Below, piece after piece: positions 7,987-17,884 of a DNA stretch of 64,000 nt. Under the pieces are notes generated by a model, which ran no database searches, was not told the DNA's origin, and saw nothing but the letters and a program-made list of their open reading frames with translations. Where the stretch lies: positions 1,033,001 through 1,097,000 of the forward strand of contig NZ_CP052859.1 in assembly GCF_012935695.1 (NCBI RefSeq), read 5' to 3'. The position numbers and the translations under genes were made by a program. Source of the stretch: Pseudomonas sp. ADAK18 (GTDB lineage Bacteria > Pseudomonadota > Gammaproteobacteria > Pseudomonadales > Pseudomonadaceae). Position 1 is the first letter of the stretch. Every line of letters starts with the position of its first letter.

Positions 7987-8816
7987 TAACCGATATCCCG
8001 GGCGTCGAACAGGTAGCCTTCGCCGCGCACGGTTTTGATCAGCTGCGGTGCTTTAGGGTCATCCCCCAGTTTTTGCCGCAGGCGCGACACCAGCAGGTCA
8101 ATGCTGCGATCAAAGGCTTCTATAGAGCGACCCCGGGCCGCGTCCAGCAATTGCTCGCGGCTCAATACCCTGCGCGGGCGCTCGATAAACACCCACAACA
8201 AGCGAAACTCGGCATTGGACAGTGGCACTACCAGGCCGTCATCGGCGACCAATTGGCGCAGTACGCTGTTCAGGCGCCAGTTATCGAAACGGATATTGGC
8301 CCGCTGTTCGGTCCGATCGTCGCGTACCCGGCGCAGGATGGTCTGGATCCGCGCCACCAGCTCACGGGGTTCGAAGGGCTTGGACATGTAGTCGTCGGCC
8401 CCCAGTTCCAGGCCGATGATGCGGTCGGTGGGTTCGCAACGGGCGGTGAGCATCAGGATCGGGATGTCCGACTCGGCCCGCAGCCAACGGCACAGCGACA
8501 GGCCGTCTTCACCGGGCAGCATCAGGTCGAGTACCACCACGTCAAAGGTTTCGGCCAACATGGCGTGGCGCATGGCGGCGCCATCGGTCACGCCGCTGGC
8601 AAGAATGCCGAAGCGGGCCAGGTAATCGATCAGCAGTTCGCGGATCGGCACATCGTCGTCGACAATCAGCGCGCGAGTGTTCCAGCGCTTGTCGTCGGCG
8701 AGACCAGTACCTTTTTGATCGTCATTCAGCGTGGCGGTTGTGGTTTGCATGGTGCGATCATCTGCCTGGTTGGCCGCTGGGCCCAAGGGCGGCGGCAAGG
8801 TTGTCACGTTCAGCAT
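7986..8816 (-). CDS. OmpR-family response regulator
   Basis: The 276-residue regulator has a receiver domain (about 47-160) with acidic residues IVDDD, phospho-acceptor Asp97 (VVLDLMLPGEDG), a Thr in MLTAR and Lys in MSKPFEP, followed by an OmpR/PhoB winged helix (about 175-270, RRVLSREQLL and TVRGEGYLF). An unusual 45-residue N-terminal extension precedes the receiver; an alternative start at 8750 would remove 22 of these residues but has no better ribosome-binding site. The gene leads a two-gene operon with the kinase (TAATG overlap). Targets are not evident. Confidence 0.88.
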   Translation of the reverse strand: MLNVTTLPPPLGPAANQADDRTMQTTTATLNDDQKGTGLADDKRWNTRALIVDDDVPIRELLIDYLARFGILASGVTDGAAMRHAMLAETFDVVVLDLMLPGEDGLSLCRWLRAESDIPILMLTARCEPTDRIIGLELGADDYMSKPFEPRELVARIQTILRRVRDDRTEQRANIRFDNWRLNSVLRQLVADDGLVVPLSNAEFRLLWVFIERPRRVLSREQLLDAARGRSIEAFDRSIDLLVSRLRQKLGDDPKAPQLIKTVRGEGYLFDARDIG

Positions 8817-9031
8817 AGGCGCCCAATCCTGTGGCTGGAAGTGCTGGCCGCTCGGGTCATGGGGCGAGGCTAGTCTTCAGGCGTGTTGTAGACATGTCGT
8901 GAATGTATCAACTTTGAAATATTTGCTGGCCAATGCCCGAATCCTGAGGATTTACCGATCATCGGATCCCGCAACGGCGCTGCTTGCGCTACAATCCGCG
9001 CCGATTTCGACTTGCCTGAGAGCCCATTCCA

Positions 9032-9730
9032 ATGTCCGTCTGCCAGACTCCTATCATCGTCGCCCTGGATTACCCCACTCGTGACGCCGCACTGAAGCTG
9101 GCTGACCAGTTGGACCCGAAACTATGCCGGGTCAAGGTCGGCAAGGAACTGTTCACCAGTTGCGCCGCGGAAATCGTCGGCACCTTGCGTGACAAAGGCT
9201 TCGAGGTGTTCCTCGACCTGAAATTCCACGACATCCCCAACACCACGGCCATGGCGGTCAAGGCCGCTGCCGAGATGGGCGTGTGGATGGTCAACGTTCA
9301 CTGTTCCGGCGGTTTGCGCATGATGGCGGCCTGCCGTGAGGTGCTGGACCAGCGCAGCGGTCCCAAGCCCCTGCTGATTGGCGTGACTGTGCTGACCAGT
9401 ATGGAACGTGAAGACCTGGCCGGCATCGGCCTGGATATCGAGCCACAGGAGCAAGTGCTGCGTCTGGCGGCATTGGCGCAAAAGGCGGGCCTGGATGGCT
9501 TGGTGTGTTCGGCGCTGGAAGCCCAGGCGTTGAAAGCCGCCCATCCGTCCCTGCAACTGGTCACCCCGGGGATTCGCCCGGCGGGCAGCGCCCAGGACGA
9601 CCAGCGTCGCATCCTGACTCCGCGTCAGGCACTGGACGCCGGTTCCGACTACCTGGTGATCGGCCGTCCGATCAGCCAGGCGGCCGACCCGGCCAAGGCG
9701 TTGGCGGCGGTGGTTGCCGAGATCGCCTGA
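9032..9730 (+). CDS. pyrF: Orotidine-5'-phosphate decarboxylase PyrF
   Basis: This is the last step of de novo UMP synthesis, decarboxylation of OMP. The 232-residue length is normal, and the signature [12 protein letters not shown] (about residues 64-75) carries the catalytic Asp-x-Lys-x-x-Asp array. The N-terminal IIVALDYPT and C-terminal [10 protein letters not shown] complete the phosphate-binding barrel. It has its own transcription unit: a TACAAT -10-like box lies at 8990-8995 and a strong hairpin follows the gene. Confidence 0.97.
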   Translation: MSVCQTPIIVALDYPTRDAALKLADQLDPKLCRVKVGKELFTSCAAEIVGTLRDKGFEVFLDLKFHDIPNTTAMAVKAAAEMGVWMVNVHCSGGLRMMAACREVLDQRSGPKPLLIGVTVLTSMEREDLAGIGLDIEPQEQVLRLAALAQKAGLDGLVCSALEAQALKAAHPSLQLVTPGIRPAGSAQDDQRRILTPRQALDAGSDYLVIGRPISQAADPAKALAAVVAEIA

Positions 9731-9762
9731 TAGCGCTGAATCTGAAGCCAACACTTAAAAAA

Positions 9763-9784
9763 GTGGGAGCACCGCCGCTCCCAC
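9763..9784. terminator. REP-type hairpin acting as a terminator between convergent genes
   Basis: GTGGGAGC and GCTCCCAC form an 8-bp stem, preceded by six A residues and followed by ATTTTG, so it can terminate pyrF (+) and, on the other strand, the oxidoreductase at 9803. It has the Pseudomonas REP core but is a single minimal hairpin. Confidence 0.7.
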
Positions 9785-9802
9785 ATTTTGTGCAGCAGTG
9801 TG

Positions 9803-10810
9803 TCAGTTGACCTTCAACACCAACTTCCCGAAGTTCTCCCCGTTGAACAACTTCATCAACGTTTCCGGGAACGTCTCCAGGCCCTCGACAATATCTTCCT
9901 TGCTCTTGAGCTTGCCCTGCGCCATCCAGCCGCCCATCTCCTGCCCGGCGCTGGCAAAGTTTGCCGCATGGTCCATCACCACAAAGCCTTCCATGCGTGC
10001 CCGATTGACCAGCAGCGACAAGTAGTTGGCCGGCCCTTTTACCGCTTCTTTGTTGTTGTACTGGCTGATCGCACCGCAAATCACTACCCGGGCCTTCAGC
10101 GCCAATCGGCTCAGCACCGCGTCGAGAATGTCGCCGCCGACGTTATCGAAATACACGTCGACGCCGTTGGGGCACTCACGCTTGAGGCCAGCGTGTACGT
10201 CTTCGTTCTTGTAATCGATGGCGGCGTCAAACCCCAACTCATCCACCAGGAACTTGCACTTGTCGGCGCCCCCGGCAATCCCCACCACTCGGCAACCTTT
10301 GATCTTGGCGATTTGCCCGGCAATGCTGCCGACCGCACCGGCCGCGCCGGAAATAACCACGGTTTCCCCAGCCTTCGGCGCACCGGTGTCGAGCAGGGCG
10401 AAGTAGGCGGTCATCCCCGTCATCCCCAACGCCGACAGATAACGCGGCAGCGGCGCCAGTTTTGGGTCGACCTTGTAGAAACCTCGCGGCTCACCGACGA
10501 AATAATCCTGCACGCCCAGGGCGCCATTCACGTAGTCGCCCACTGCAAACTTGGGGTTGTTCGATGCAATAACTTTGCCCACGCCCAGTGCGCGCATGAC
10601 TTCGCCGATGCCGACCGGTGGAATGTAGGATTTGCCCTCATTCATCCAGCCGCGCATCGCCGGGTCCAGTGACAGGTACTCATTGCGCACCAGAATCTGC
10701 CCCTCCTGAGGCGTGCCCACCGGCACTTCCTGATAGGTAACGGTGTCCCGGGTAGCCGCGCCGACCGGGCGTTTGGCGAGCAGGAATTGGCGATTGGTCT
10801 GGGCAGTCAT
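9803..10810 (-). CDS. NADP-dependent medium-chain oxidoreductase (CurA/leukotriene B4 dehydrogenase-like)
   Basis: The 335-residue zinc-independent MDR enzyme reduces the C=C bond of alpha,beta-unsaturated ketones or aldehydes with NADPH in characterised relatives. Diagnostic segments are RGWMNEGKSYIPPVGIG in the N-terminal half, the Rossmann motif SGAAGAVGSIAGQIAK and the long-chain-reductase stretch DVYFDNVGGDILD. Length and order match E. coli CurA. I chose ATG 10810 (MTAQTNRQFLL), which matches the family start; longer frames run to 10945 without support. Confidence 0.87.
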   Translation of the reverse strand: MTAQTNRQFLLAKRPVGAATRDTVTYQEVPVGTPQEGQILVRNEYLSLDPAMRGWMNEGKSYIPPVGIGEVMRALGVGKVIASNNPKFAVGDYVNGALGVQDYFVGEPRGFYKVDPKLAPLPRYLSALGMTGMTAYFALLDTGAPKAGETVVISGAAGAVGSIAGQIAKIKGCRVVGIAGGADKCKFLVDELGFDAAIDYKNEDVHAGLKRECPNGVDVYFDNVGGDILDAVLSRLALKARVVICGAISQYNNKEAVKGPANYLSLLVNRARMEGFVVMDHAANFASAGQEMGGWMAQGKLKSKEDIVEGLETFPETLMKLFNGENFGKLVLKVN

Positions 10811-11036
10811 GGCAGGGACTCTGAAGAAGTGAACCTTGAGTGATAGTCCCTCTTGGCGCTGGGGGCAAGCTGCTCCGACGGGTGCGAATGCCCGTCGATA
10901 GGCTGTGATGATAGTGAGCTCGGCAGGCTTATCACTGCCACTCATGGAGCGCTAACCGGCCTTTTGATAGTGCTGACGTGCACGTGTTGCCAGTGGCTAG
11001 ACTGGGTCAACGGGCATTCCATCCAAGGATCTAACC

Positions 11037-11798
11037 ATGAGTATGACGTTTTCCGGCCAGGTCGCCCTGGTCACTGGTGCGGCTAACGGTATTGGCCGCG
11101 CCACGGCATTGGCTTTTGCCGATGAAGGTTTGAAAGTGGTCGTCGCCGATCTGGATGTGGTGGGCGGCGAAAGCACGGTGGCATTGATCCATCAGGCCGG
11201 TGGCGAAGCGATTTTCGTGCGCTGCAACGTCACCCTGGAAGCGGATGTACAGCAGTTGATGCAGCAAATCGTGGCCACTTATGGGCGGTTGGACTATGCC
11301 TTCAACAACGCCGGGATTGAGATCGAGAAGGGTAAACTGGCCGATGGCAGCCTGGATGAATTCGACGCCATCATGGGGGTCAACGTCAAGGGCGTGTGGT
11401 TGTGCATGAAGTACCAGTTGCCGTTGCTGCTGGCCCAAGGCGGCGGGGCGATCGTCAATACGGCGTCGGTGGCCGGATTGGGCGCAGCGCCGAAGATGAG
11501 TATTTATGCGGCTTCCAAGCATGCGGTCATTGGCCTGACCAAATCGGCGGCCATTGAGTATGCGAAAAAGAAAATCCGGGTTAACGCGGTCTGCCCGGCG
11601 GTGATCGACACCGACATGTTCCGCCGCGCCTATGAGGCGGATCCGAGAAAGGCCGAATTTGCCGCTGCCATGCACCCGGTCGGGCGTATTGGTACGGTTG
11701 GGGAAATCGCCAGTGCTGTGCTCTATCTGTGCAGCGACGGCGCTGCCTTCACCACGGGGCAAGCGTTGGCCGTGGACGGTGGCGCCACCGCTATCTAG
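11037..11798 (+). CDS. Short-chain dehydrogenase/reductase
   Basis: The 253-residue classical SDR has the cofactor motif TGAANGIG (residues 13-20), the NNAG motif, the catalytic Ser of NTASVAGLG, and YAASK. An Asp after beta-2 (VVADLD) favours NAD(H). The C-terminal GQALAVDGGATA is typical. AAGGAT sits six bases before the ATG. It stands alone between a divergent oxidoreductase and a MocR-type regulator, which may control it, though nothing directly shows this. The substrate is unknown. Confidence 0.87.
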   Translation: MSMTFSGQVALVTGAANGIGRATALAFADEGLKVVVADLDVVGGESTVALIHQAGGEAIFVRCNVTLEADVQQLMQQIVATYGRLDYAFNNAGIEIEKGKLADGSLDEFDAIMGVNVKGVWLCMKYQLPLLLAQGGGAIVNTASVAGLGAAPKMSIYAASKHAVIGLTKSAAIEYAKKKIRVNAVCPAVIDTDMFRRAYEADPRKAEFAAAMHPVGRIGTVGEIASAVLYLCSDGAAFTTGQALAVDGGATAI

Positions 11799-11930
11799 GA
11801 CCGCAAGCCCTTACCCGATCAGAATACCTTCGAGGCGCTGTGAGGCGTTTCCGTAGGTGGCCAGATGCCGCGTTCGAATGTGTTTCATTAGGTAAATAAT
11901 TCAATAAAATCAATGATTTAATAAATATTA

Positions 11931-11943
11931 TGAGCGGCGCTCA
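11931..11943. promoter_or_regulatory. Palindrome upstream of the MocR-type regulator
   Basis: TGAGCG-G-CGCTCA is a perfect 13-bp palindrome 59 bp before the regulator's start, at the edge of an AT-rich stretch (11888-11930). It is a candidate autoregulatory operator or part of the promoter. Confidence 0.35.
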
Positions 11944-12002
11944 TCAACGTCTGTGCTTAACTGTTTTGGGTTTAAATGACAAACAGTTGAAGTGAGTGGC
12001 TC

Positions 12003-13427
12003 ATGGATTTAGGGATCGATCGACAAGCCCTTGTACCGGTAGTTCAGCAGATCGTCAGTGCGGTTGCCGAGTGGATTCGAGAGAGCGGGGTAGGCCCTGG
12101 GACGCGCCTGCCTCCCATTCGACAATTGGCCCGTGACAACTTGCTCAGTCAGTCCAGTGTCATCGAAGCATTCGAGCGGATGGTGGCGCAAGGACTGCTG
12201 GCGTCAAGACAAGGCTCGGGTTTTTTCGTCGCCGAGCAACCTGTCGCCAGCGGCCCCAAGAGCGAAAACCAGTGGTATGAGGGCGCGGAACAAGGATGGG
12301 GACGCTTCACCGATAACCCGCTGGGCGAATTGAAACTGGGGTGTGGCTGGTTGCCGGACACCTGGCGTGAAAGTGATGACATCAGCTATGCCATTCGCGA
12401 AGTCACGCGCACCAATACTGCAGGGCTATTCAACTACAGCACGCCGCTTGGGCTGCCGGCGTTGCGCGAGCAACTGCTCAGGCGCCTGAACCATATCCGG
12501 ATTGCCACCAGCCTTGACCGTATCCTGACCACTCAGGGCGCCAGCCATGCCCTCGACCTGCTGATACGCACGTTGCTCAAGGCGGGTGACACGGTGATGG
12601 TTGAAAGCCCGGGGTACGCCAACCTGTACCGTTTATTGGCGTTTCACGGCGTCAAATTGCTTGAAATCCCCAGGACCCGTGGCGGTCCGGATATTGCTGC
12701 ACTGGAGGAGTTGTTGCAGGTACATCGTCCCAAGTGCCTGTTCATTAACAGCCTCTATCACAACCCGACAGGTACCAGCCTGACCCTAGTGGTGGCGGAG
12801 CGTTTGTTGCAACTGGCTCACGCCCAGGACTTCTTCATTATAGAGGAAGACGTCTATGGCGACCTGCAACATGCCACCTGCACCCGACTCTCGGCGTTGT
12901 CCCACGAAGATCGGGTCATCTATGTCTCGAGCTTTTCCAAGACCCTCAGCAGTGCCTTGCGGGTGGGCTATCTGACCGCCAGTGCGGCAATCATTGGGCA
13001 ACTGGTCAAGGTCAAGACCCTGACCGGCATCGGCACTTCGCGATTTGCCGAGGCGGTGGTGGCAACCTTGTTAGTCAATGGCACTTATCGCAAATGGGTG
13101 CAGCGACTACGCAAGCGCCTGAGCACCGAAATGGCCATGACCCTGCAGGTGCTGGAGGACGAAGAGTGGGAAGTTTTTGCCGTGCCGGCTGGGGGCATGT
13201 TTGTGTGGGCCAGGCCTTGCGTGGACAGCCGCCCGCAGTTGCAGGCCAGGGCTCGTAAACTTGGGGTTTTGTTGTCGCCGGGCTCGCTGTTCAATCCGAC
13301 GGGGGCGCACAGCGACTGGCTGCGTATCAATGTGGCCTATGCTGCTGATCAACGCGCGCTGGCGCTGTTCAAAGCCGTAGGGCCTGCAGGATCGACCTCT
13401 ACCATTCTGAAAACGACGGGTATGTAG
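12003..13427 (+). CDS. MocR-type GntR regulator with aminotransferase-like domain
   Basis: The 474-residue protein joins a GntR winged helix (about residues 5-75, with TRLPPIRQLARDN and GLLASRQGSGFFV) to a fold-type I aminotransferase domain (about 110-465). The PLP-binding lysine lies in SSFSKTLSSALRVGYL, and NPTG in the hinge and the EEDVYGDL aspartate are present, so cofactor binding is likely intact. MocR proteins use PLP chemistry as a ligand sensor for amines, amino acids or vitamin B6 rather than for transamination. No adjacent PLP or transport gene points to the target. Confidence 0.88.
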   Translation: MDLGIDRQALVPVVQQIVSAVAEWIRESGVGPGTRLPPIRQLARDNLLSQSSVIEAFERMVAQGLLASRQGSGFFVAEQPVASGPKSENQWYEGAEQGWGRFTDNPLGELKLGCGWLPDTWRESDDISYAIREVTRTNTAGLFNYSTPLGLPALREQLLRRLNHIRIATSLDRILTTQGASHALDLLIRTLLKAGDTVMVESPGYANLYRLLAFHGVKLLEIPRTRGGPDIAALEELLQVHRPKCLFINSLYHNPTGTSLTLVVAERLLQLAHAQDFFIIEEDVYGDLQHATCTRLSALSHEDRVIYVSSFSKTLSSALRVGYLTASAAIIGQLVKVKTLTGIGTSRFAEAVVATLLVNGTYRKWVQRLRKRLSTEMAMTLQVLEDEEWEVFAVPAGGMFVWARPCVDSRPQLQARARKLGVLLSPGSLFNPTGAHSDWLRINVAYAADQRALALFKAVGPAGSTSTILKTTGM

Positions 13428-13542
13428 CTTTTTGCCATTATTGTGGCGCCAGTGTCTTGTGTTCGATGCCTTGTCGTTGCGAATCTCCCTTCATGGAAAG
13501 TGGGCTTGATGGCATTCGCCACTCCAAGAGGACTCAAGTGCA

Positions 13543-15510
13543 ATGATTTCGGCCGTGCAACGACGTTTTGCCAACCTCGGTATGGCGAAGAAACTGGGTC
13601 TGGGCTTTGCCTTGGTATTGCTACTGACGGCGCTGGTGGCCGCCATTGGGGTGTGGTCACTGCAAACCGTCGGCCAGCGTTTTGAAGGCCTGAAGAGCAT
13701 GTCTTCGCTCAACAGCGGCCTGTTGAAAGTGCGCTTGATCGAGCAGGACTATGCGCTGCATGCCGATCCAAAATCCGTCGACGCCTTGCATGAAAGCGTC
13801 GATGCCTTGTCCGCTTTGGCCGCCAGTCTCAAGGCCGGTTCTGCCGCCAATGTGCCGGTGATGACGGATGTGGAGCAGGCCCTCATCGCCTATCGCAAGG
13901 CGTTCGACGAGTTTGTCGAACTGACCCAAGCTAAGGACCTGGCGCTGGAAATGGCCAGTTGGTCGGTCTCCAGTGTCTCCAACAACCTCGACGTGTTGCA
14001 GGCAGGTCTGGCGGATGACGGTGCCTACGGTCTCAAGGAAAGCCAAGGCAAAGACGGCGCCGAGTTTATCGAGCAGGCGGGGCAGGTCAGCCAGGTTTCG
14101 CGGCTGATGTTGCAAGCCATGAACGAGGCTCGGCTGCGTCTGGATCAAAGCCGCAAGGGCGATGACGAAAACGCCGGGCAAGGCAAGATTGAGCAGGCCG
14201 ATCAGGCGCTGGCCCAGGCCGAACAACTGAAAACCACAGTCAAGGATCCTGGCTACCAGACGGTGCTCAATGAAGTCGCCGGGCATATTGCGGCGTTCAG
14301 CGAAAAGCTCGGCGAATACACCGGCCTGCTGGCACAGGAAAAGACCGTCTACAAACAACTGCATGAGCGCGCCGATCAAGTGGTGACCCGGGTCAACCAG
14401 GCCTATGCCGCAGAAGATCAGTCGATGCAGGCACAACTGAAGAAAAGTACCTTGCTGATCATAGGCTCTTCAGCCCTGGCCTTGCTGGTAGGGTTGATTG
14501 CCGCATGGGTCATTACCCGGTTGATCGTCATGCCATTGCGCAGTGTGATTGGGGTGGCCCAACAAATTGCCGCCGGTGACCTCAGTGGCCGGATGGAGGT
14601 CAGCCGTCGCGATGAAATTGGCCAACTGATGCAGGCCATGCAACAGATGGGTACGGGCTTGAGCAGCATGGTCAGCGGGTTACAGGCGGGTATCGAGCAG
14701 TTGGCAAGCTCCGCCCACTCACTGTCCAGCGTGACCGAGCAGACCAATATTGAGGTCAGCAGCCAGAAGGAAGAAACCGAGCAAGTCGCTACCGCCATGA
14801 ACCAGATGACCGCAACGGTACATGACGTGGCGCGTAACGCTGAAGAGGCAGCCCAGGCGGCGCAAACAGCGGATGACAAGGTCGACAGTGGCCAGCAGGT
14901 GGTGCGCCAGAGCTTGCAGCGCATTGAGTTGCTGGCGACTTCGGCGACTTCCGCGAGTACCAGCATCGAAAGCTTGAGCGCAGAAATCCAGAACATCGGC
15001 ACCGTCCTGGAGGTGATCAAGAGCGTGGCCGAACAGACCAACTTGCTGGCCCTGAACGCAGCGATCGAAGCGGCGCGGGCAGGAGAGCAGGGGCGTGGCT
15101 TCGCCGTGGTGGCCGATGAGGTGCGAGCGTTGGCCAGGCGGACCCAGCAATCCACCGAGGAAATCGAGCGACTGGTCAGTACCTTGCGCAGTGCGGCGCA
15201 GTCTTCGGTGCAGCAGATCAAGCAGAGTGGGGAATTGGTCAAGCTGGCGGTCAGCGACGCGCTGGAAACCGAAAGTGCCTTGGGCAGCATTGCGGCAGCG
15301 GTGTCGTTGATCCAGCAAATGAACCAGCAGATCGCCGCAGCCGCCGAGGAGCAAAGCTCGGTGGCCGAGGAAATCAATCGCAGTGTCACCAGTATTCGTG
15401 CCAGTGCCGATCAATCGGCGTTGAGCATGCAAGGCAACGCGGCATCCAGTATCCAACTGGCGCAGTTGGGGGCAGAGCTGAAAGGGATGGTCGGGCACTT
15501 CCGCCTTTGA
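13543..15510 (+). CDS. Methyl-accepting chemotaxis protein with a large helical sensor domain
   Basis: The 655-residue chemoreceptor has a cytoplasmic N-tail, a membrane helix (about 20-42), a periplasmic all-helical region of about 260 residues, a second helix (about 305-327), HAMP, and the signalling domain with the hairpin tip [20 protein letters not shown]. The periplasmic size and Gln/Glu-rich helices suit the HBM sensor type known from P. putida McpS and McpQ, which bind organic acids; a structural comparison is required to confirm this. AAGAGGA precedes the ATG. The gene is isolated from other chemotaxis genes, as most Pseudomonas receptors are. A short GC hairpin at about 15510-15530 may terminate it. 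Confidence 0.9.
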   Translation: MISAVQRRFANLGMAKKLGLGFALVLLLTALVAAIGVWSLQTVGQRFEGLKSMSSLNSGLLKVRLIEQDYALHADPKSVDALHESVDALSALAASLKAGSAANVPVMTDVEQALIAYRKAFDEFVELTQAKDLALEMASWSVSSVSNNLDVLQAGLADDGAYGLKESQGKDGAEFIEQAGQVSQVSRLMLQAMNEARLRLDQSRKGDDENAGQGKIEQADQALAQAEQLKTTVKDPGYQTVLNEVAGHIAAFSEKLGEYTGLLAQEKTVYKQLHERADQVVTRVNQAYAAEDQSMQAQLKKSTLLIIGSSALALLVGLIAAWVITRLIVMPLRSVIGVAQQIAAGDLSGRMEVSRRDEIGQLMQAMQQMGTGLSSMVSGLQAGIEQLASSAHSLSSVTEQTNIEVSSQKEETEQVATAMNQMTATVHDVARNAEEAAQAAQTADDKVDSGQQVVRQSLQRIELLATSATSASTSIESLSAEIQNIGTVLEVIKSVAEQTNLLALNAAIEAARAGEQGRGFAVVADEVRALARRTQQSTEEIERLVSTLRSAAQSSVQQIKQSGELVKLAVSDALETESALGSIAAAVSLIQQMNQQIAAAAEEQSSVAEEINRSVTSIRASADQSALSMQGNAASSIQLAQLGAELKGMVGHFRL

Positions 15511-15546
15511 TCGCCGCTTGATCGCGGCGCTCAAAAGGGGGAGGGG

Positions 15547-16359
15547 TCAGGCGTGGTTGGCCAGGAACGTCAGCAGTGCTTCATTGACGAAATCAGGGTT
15601 TTCCCGGCTGGAGATGTGCCCTGCATCTGGAATCAATGTTAGTGCGCAACCGATCAAATCAGCCATTTCTTCGGATTCGGCTGGTGGCCGTGGCTTGTCC
15701 TGCTCGCCGCACATCACCAGCGTGGTGTCGGCGTCCAGGCGTGGCAAGTGTTCCAGGACATTGTCGCGGCTGAAGATGAGCCGGCCCAACGGCACGATGC
15801 TGTGCAGCAGGCGCTCCTTGGGGAAGGCCTTCAGCGCATTGCGAAAGTCTTGGTACAAGGCCGATTCGCGGTCAATGCCTGGACGGAAGAAGATCGGTGC
15901 GACCACATCCAGCAAGGGCTCCGGGATGGCACCGGCATCCTCGATCATCTTGAACAGCGAGAAGTAATACTGGCGAGTGGCCTCGGGCTCGGCGCCCAGG
16001 TAAGTGTCCATCAGTACCAGGCTGTTGACTCGCTCCGGCGCCTGCAATGCCAGGCGCGCGCCCCACATGCCACCGACCGAAAGACCCACCAGGTTGATTT
16101 GGGTAATGTCCAAGTGATCCAGCAGGGCCAAGGTCTGGCGTGCCAGGTCATCCATGGATGCTGTTTTCTGCGGCAGCTGGCCGGACTCGCCATGGCCCCA
16201 CAACTCGGGGACGATCACTCGGTACTGTTGGGAAAGGGCTTCGATCTGCGGCGCCCACATACGGCGGTCCCAGAGATAACTTTGGCCTAGCAGGACGACG
16301 GGGCCGCTGCCTTGATCCAGGTAGTGCAAGGGTTGTCCATCAATCACGGCGACAGGCAT
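15547..16359 (-). CDS. Alpha/beta hydrolase
   Basis: The 270-residue enzyme has the nucleophile elbow GLSVGG with Ser94, an Asp after strand 6, and His in DAGHISSREN near the C-terminus. The GQSYLWDRRMW segment replaces the usual HG oxyanion motif. It resembles the 3-oxoadipate enol-lactonase/haloperoxidase-like group but no pathway neighbours support a specific reaction. GAGG lies seven bases before ATG 16359. It converges on the chemoreceptor gene. Confidence 0.78.
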   Translation of the reverse strand: MPVAVIDGQPLHYLDQGSGPVVLLGQSYLWDRRMWAPQIEALSQQYRVIVPELWGHGESGQLPQKTASMDDLARQTLALLDHLDITQINLVGLSVGGMWGARLALQAPERVNSLVLMDTYLGAEPEATRQYYFSLFKMIEDAGAIPEPLLDVVAPIFFRPGIDRESALYQDFRNALKAFPKERLLHSIVPLGRLIFSRDNVLEHLPRLDADTTLVMCGEQDKPRPPAESEEMADLIGCALTLIPDAGHISSRENPDFVNEALLTFLANHA

Positions 16360-16453
16360 GGAGGAGCCTCTTTCGTTAACAGAGTGAGGGGCACTTTTTT
16401 ACGCTAGTCGCGGGCGGGAGGATAGATGCAGGATGATGGCACGGGAAGATCAT

Positions 16454-16483
16454 GTAGGAGCGAGGGAGACGCCTAGCTCCTAC
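16454..16483. repeat. Single REP-like hairpin
   Basis: GTAGGAGC and GCTCCTAC form an 8-bp stem in the gap between two minus-strand genes. It is a diverged REP core (GTAGGAGC for GTGGGAGC) and may also terminate the upstream gene that ends at 16498. Confidence 0.6.
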
Positions 16484-16497
16484 AGAGGGAGAGGGGA

Positions 16498-17268
16498 TCA
16501 GTCGTAAATCGCTTTCTTCTTCCAATCGGCATCCGCATCCACGACTTTCAAGCCTTCGCTCAATTCATTGACCTCATCGGCAGCCGGCTGAGTGTTGGTC
16601 AGCACCATTGCGTTGGCGCGGGCCAGTTGTTTCTCCAGCCACTGCAACTGTTCGCTGTAGAGCACCGGCTCTGCCTGTTTGCGCAAATACTGGACGCCAC
16701 GCTCGAATGCCAGGCGTGCCTGGCCTGGCTGAGCCTGCTGCAAGGCATGCTGGCCGAGGTTGTTGAAGAACTCGATGTGCAGCAGCACCAGGATGTGGCG
16801 GATTTCCTTGATCCAGTGCTTGGCCTCGTTGGTCGGCAAGAAACCGTCCTGGGCCGCGCGGGTCACCTGGCCGTGCAGCGCTTCCAACAGGAAACGCACG
16901 TCCTTGGCCTTGGCTTCGGTCTGGATCGGGCCAGGAGGATTGGTCACCGGAATCGACTCGCCCTGGGCGATCAGTGCGTTGAGCTCGGTGATTCGCGCTT
17001 TAATGGGCGCGCTGGATTTGTTCAGGTTCAACAGGCGCTGGTTGACGTTGAGTTCCAGGCGGGTCAGCAACAGCTTGAGCGCGGGGGTCATCAATTGGCC
17101 CGGGAAGGTCTCGGTGATTTCGCCGCATCGACGCAGTCGGTCATTGAGCTCGATCTGGGTCCTGGCCTTTTCCAGTTTGTTGTTTTCCACCACATGGTTC
17201 ATGTAGCCAATGGCGATCAGTATTACGATCCCGGCTATTACCAGCAGGGTGATCATGAGTGGTGTCAC
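16498..17268 (-). CDS. Unknown protein with one N-terminal membrane anchor
   Basis: A 256-residue protein with a single hydrophobic helix (about residues 4-24) followed by a charged helical region. The segment VVENNKLEKARTQIELNDRLRRC suggests a coiled coil, and several tetratricopeptide-like helices follow. I do not recognise a named family. I favour GTG 17268 because GAGG lies eight bases upstream; ATG 17256 has no ribosome-binding site. It probably sits in the inner membrane with its bulk in the cytoplasm. It has its own small transcription unit. Confidence 0.65.
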   Translation of the reverse strand: MTPLMITLLVIAGIVILIAIGYMNHVVENNKLEKARTQIELNDRLRRCGEITETFPGQLMTPALKLLLTRLELNVNQRLLNLNKSSAPIKARITELNALIAQGESIPVTNPPGPIQTEAKAKDVRFLLEALHGQVTRAAQDGFLPTNEAKHWIKEIRHILVLLHIEFFNNLGQHALQQAQPGQARLAFERGVQYLRKQAEPVLYSEQLQWLEKQLARANAMVLTNTQPAADEVNELSEGLKVVDADADWKKKAIYD

Positions 17269-17535
17269 CGGTGAGACCTCTTTATTGGGTTTGCGTTGGA
17301 GTGTAGTGACTGGGGCATTGGGCGGATAGGACTGATCGACGAGTTGATCCGGTACTTTCCTCTATATAGGTAGGCGGTCTCGGCATGGATGCACATTGCC
17401 ATCATTCGCTGATGTGAACTATAGCGCCTTGTCGGACGCCAGAATATAGGCGCCAAACACTGGACGTCGAGAATGCCCGAGAAGCTCGGTAAAGCGCATC
17501 GAAGTCATTGATTTAAATAAATTTATAGTTGGGGG
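17269..17535. other. Intergenic stretch before the tRNA-Glu/Gly cluster
   Basis: I find no gene or RNA in this stretch. It becomes AT-rich towards 17505-17530, which fits an UP-element-like region just upstream of the tRNA promoter. Short frames across it lack ribosome-binding sites. Confidence 0.4.
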
Positions 17536-17564
17536 TTGACGACCTCTCAATCCATCCATAGAAT
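17536..17564 (+). promoter_or_regulatory. Sigma-70 promoter of the tRNA-Glu/Gly operon
   Basis: TTGACG and TAGAAT are separated by exactly 17 bp and followed by a GCGCGC discriminator, the typical arrangement of stringently controlled stable-RNA promoters. The first tRNA starts about 60 bp downstream. Confidence 0.8.
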
Positions 17565-17626
17565 GCGCGCCACTTACAGCGTAAAGCACACAGCGAAACG
17601 CGGTAGGGAGTGAATGTTGTACGTGT

Positions 17627-17702
17627 GTCCCCTTCGTCTAGTGGCCTAGGACACCGCCCTTTCACGGCGGTAACAGGGGTTCGAGTCCCCTAGGGGACGC
17701 CA
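17627..17702 (+). tRNA. tRNA-Glu (TTC), first copy
   Basis: A 76-nt cloverleaf with acceptor stem GTCCCCT/AGGGGAC, anticodon TTC in CCCTTTCACGG, GGTTCGAGTCC T arm and encoded CCA. Two bases separate it from the following tRNA-Gly. It is identical to the copy at 17885. Confidence 0.97.
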
Positions 17703-17704
17703 TT

Positions 17705-17780
<76 letters not shown>

Positions 17781-17884
17781 ATTTTAAACAGTGTTGCTTT
17801 CGGGCGGCACTGAGTGAAACCAGGACCAAGTCTTCGGGCTAGGGTCTGGGCACTGAAATACACACCATGTGTTTCAGTTAGCGT

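Noticed and set aside
8990..8995. A full sigma-70 promoter for pyrF
   Set aside because: TACAAT is a good -10, but there is no -35 at 16-18 bp, so only the -10-like element is mentioned in the pyrF entry.
17269..17535. A minus-strand 63-codon frame at 17265-17456
   Set aside because: No ribosome-binding site, no signal or domain, and it would run into the promoter of the preceding gene.
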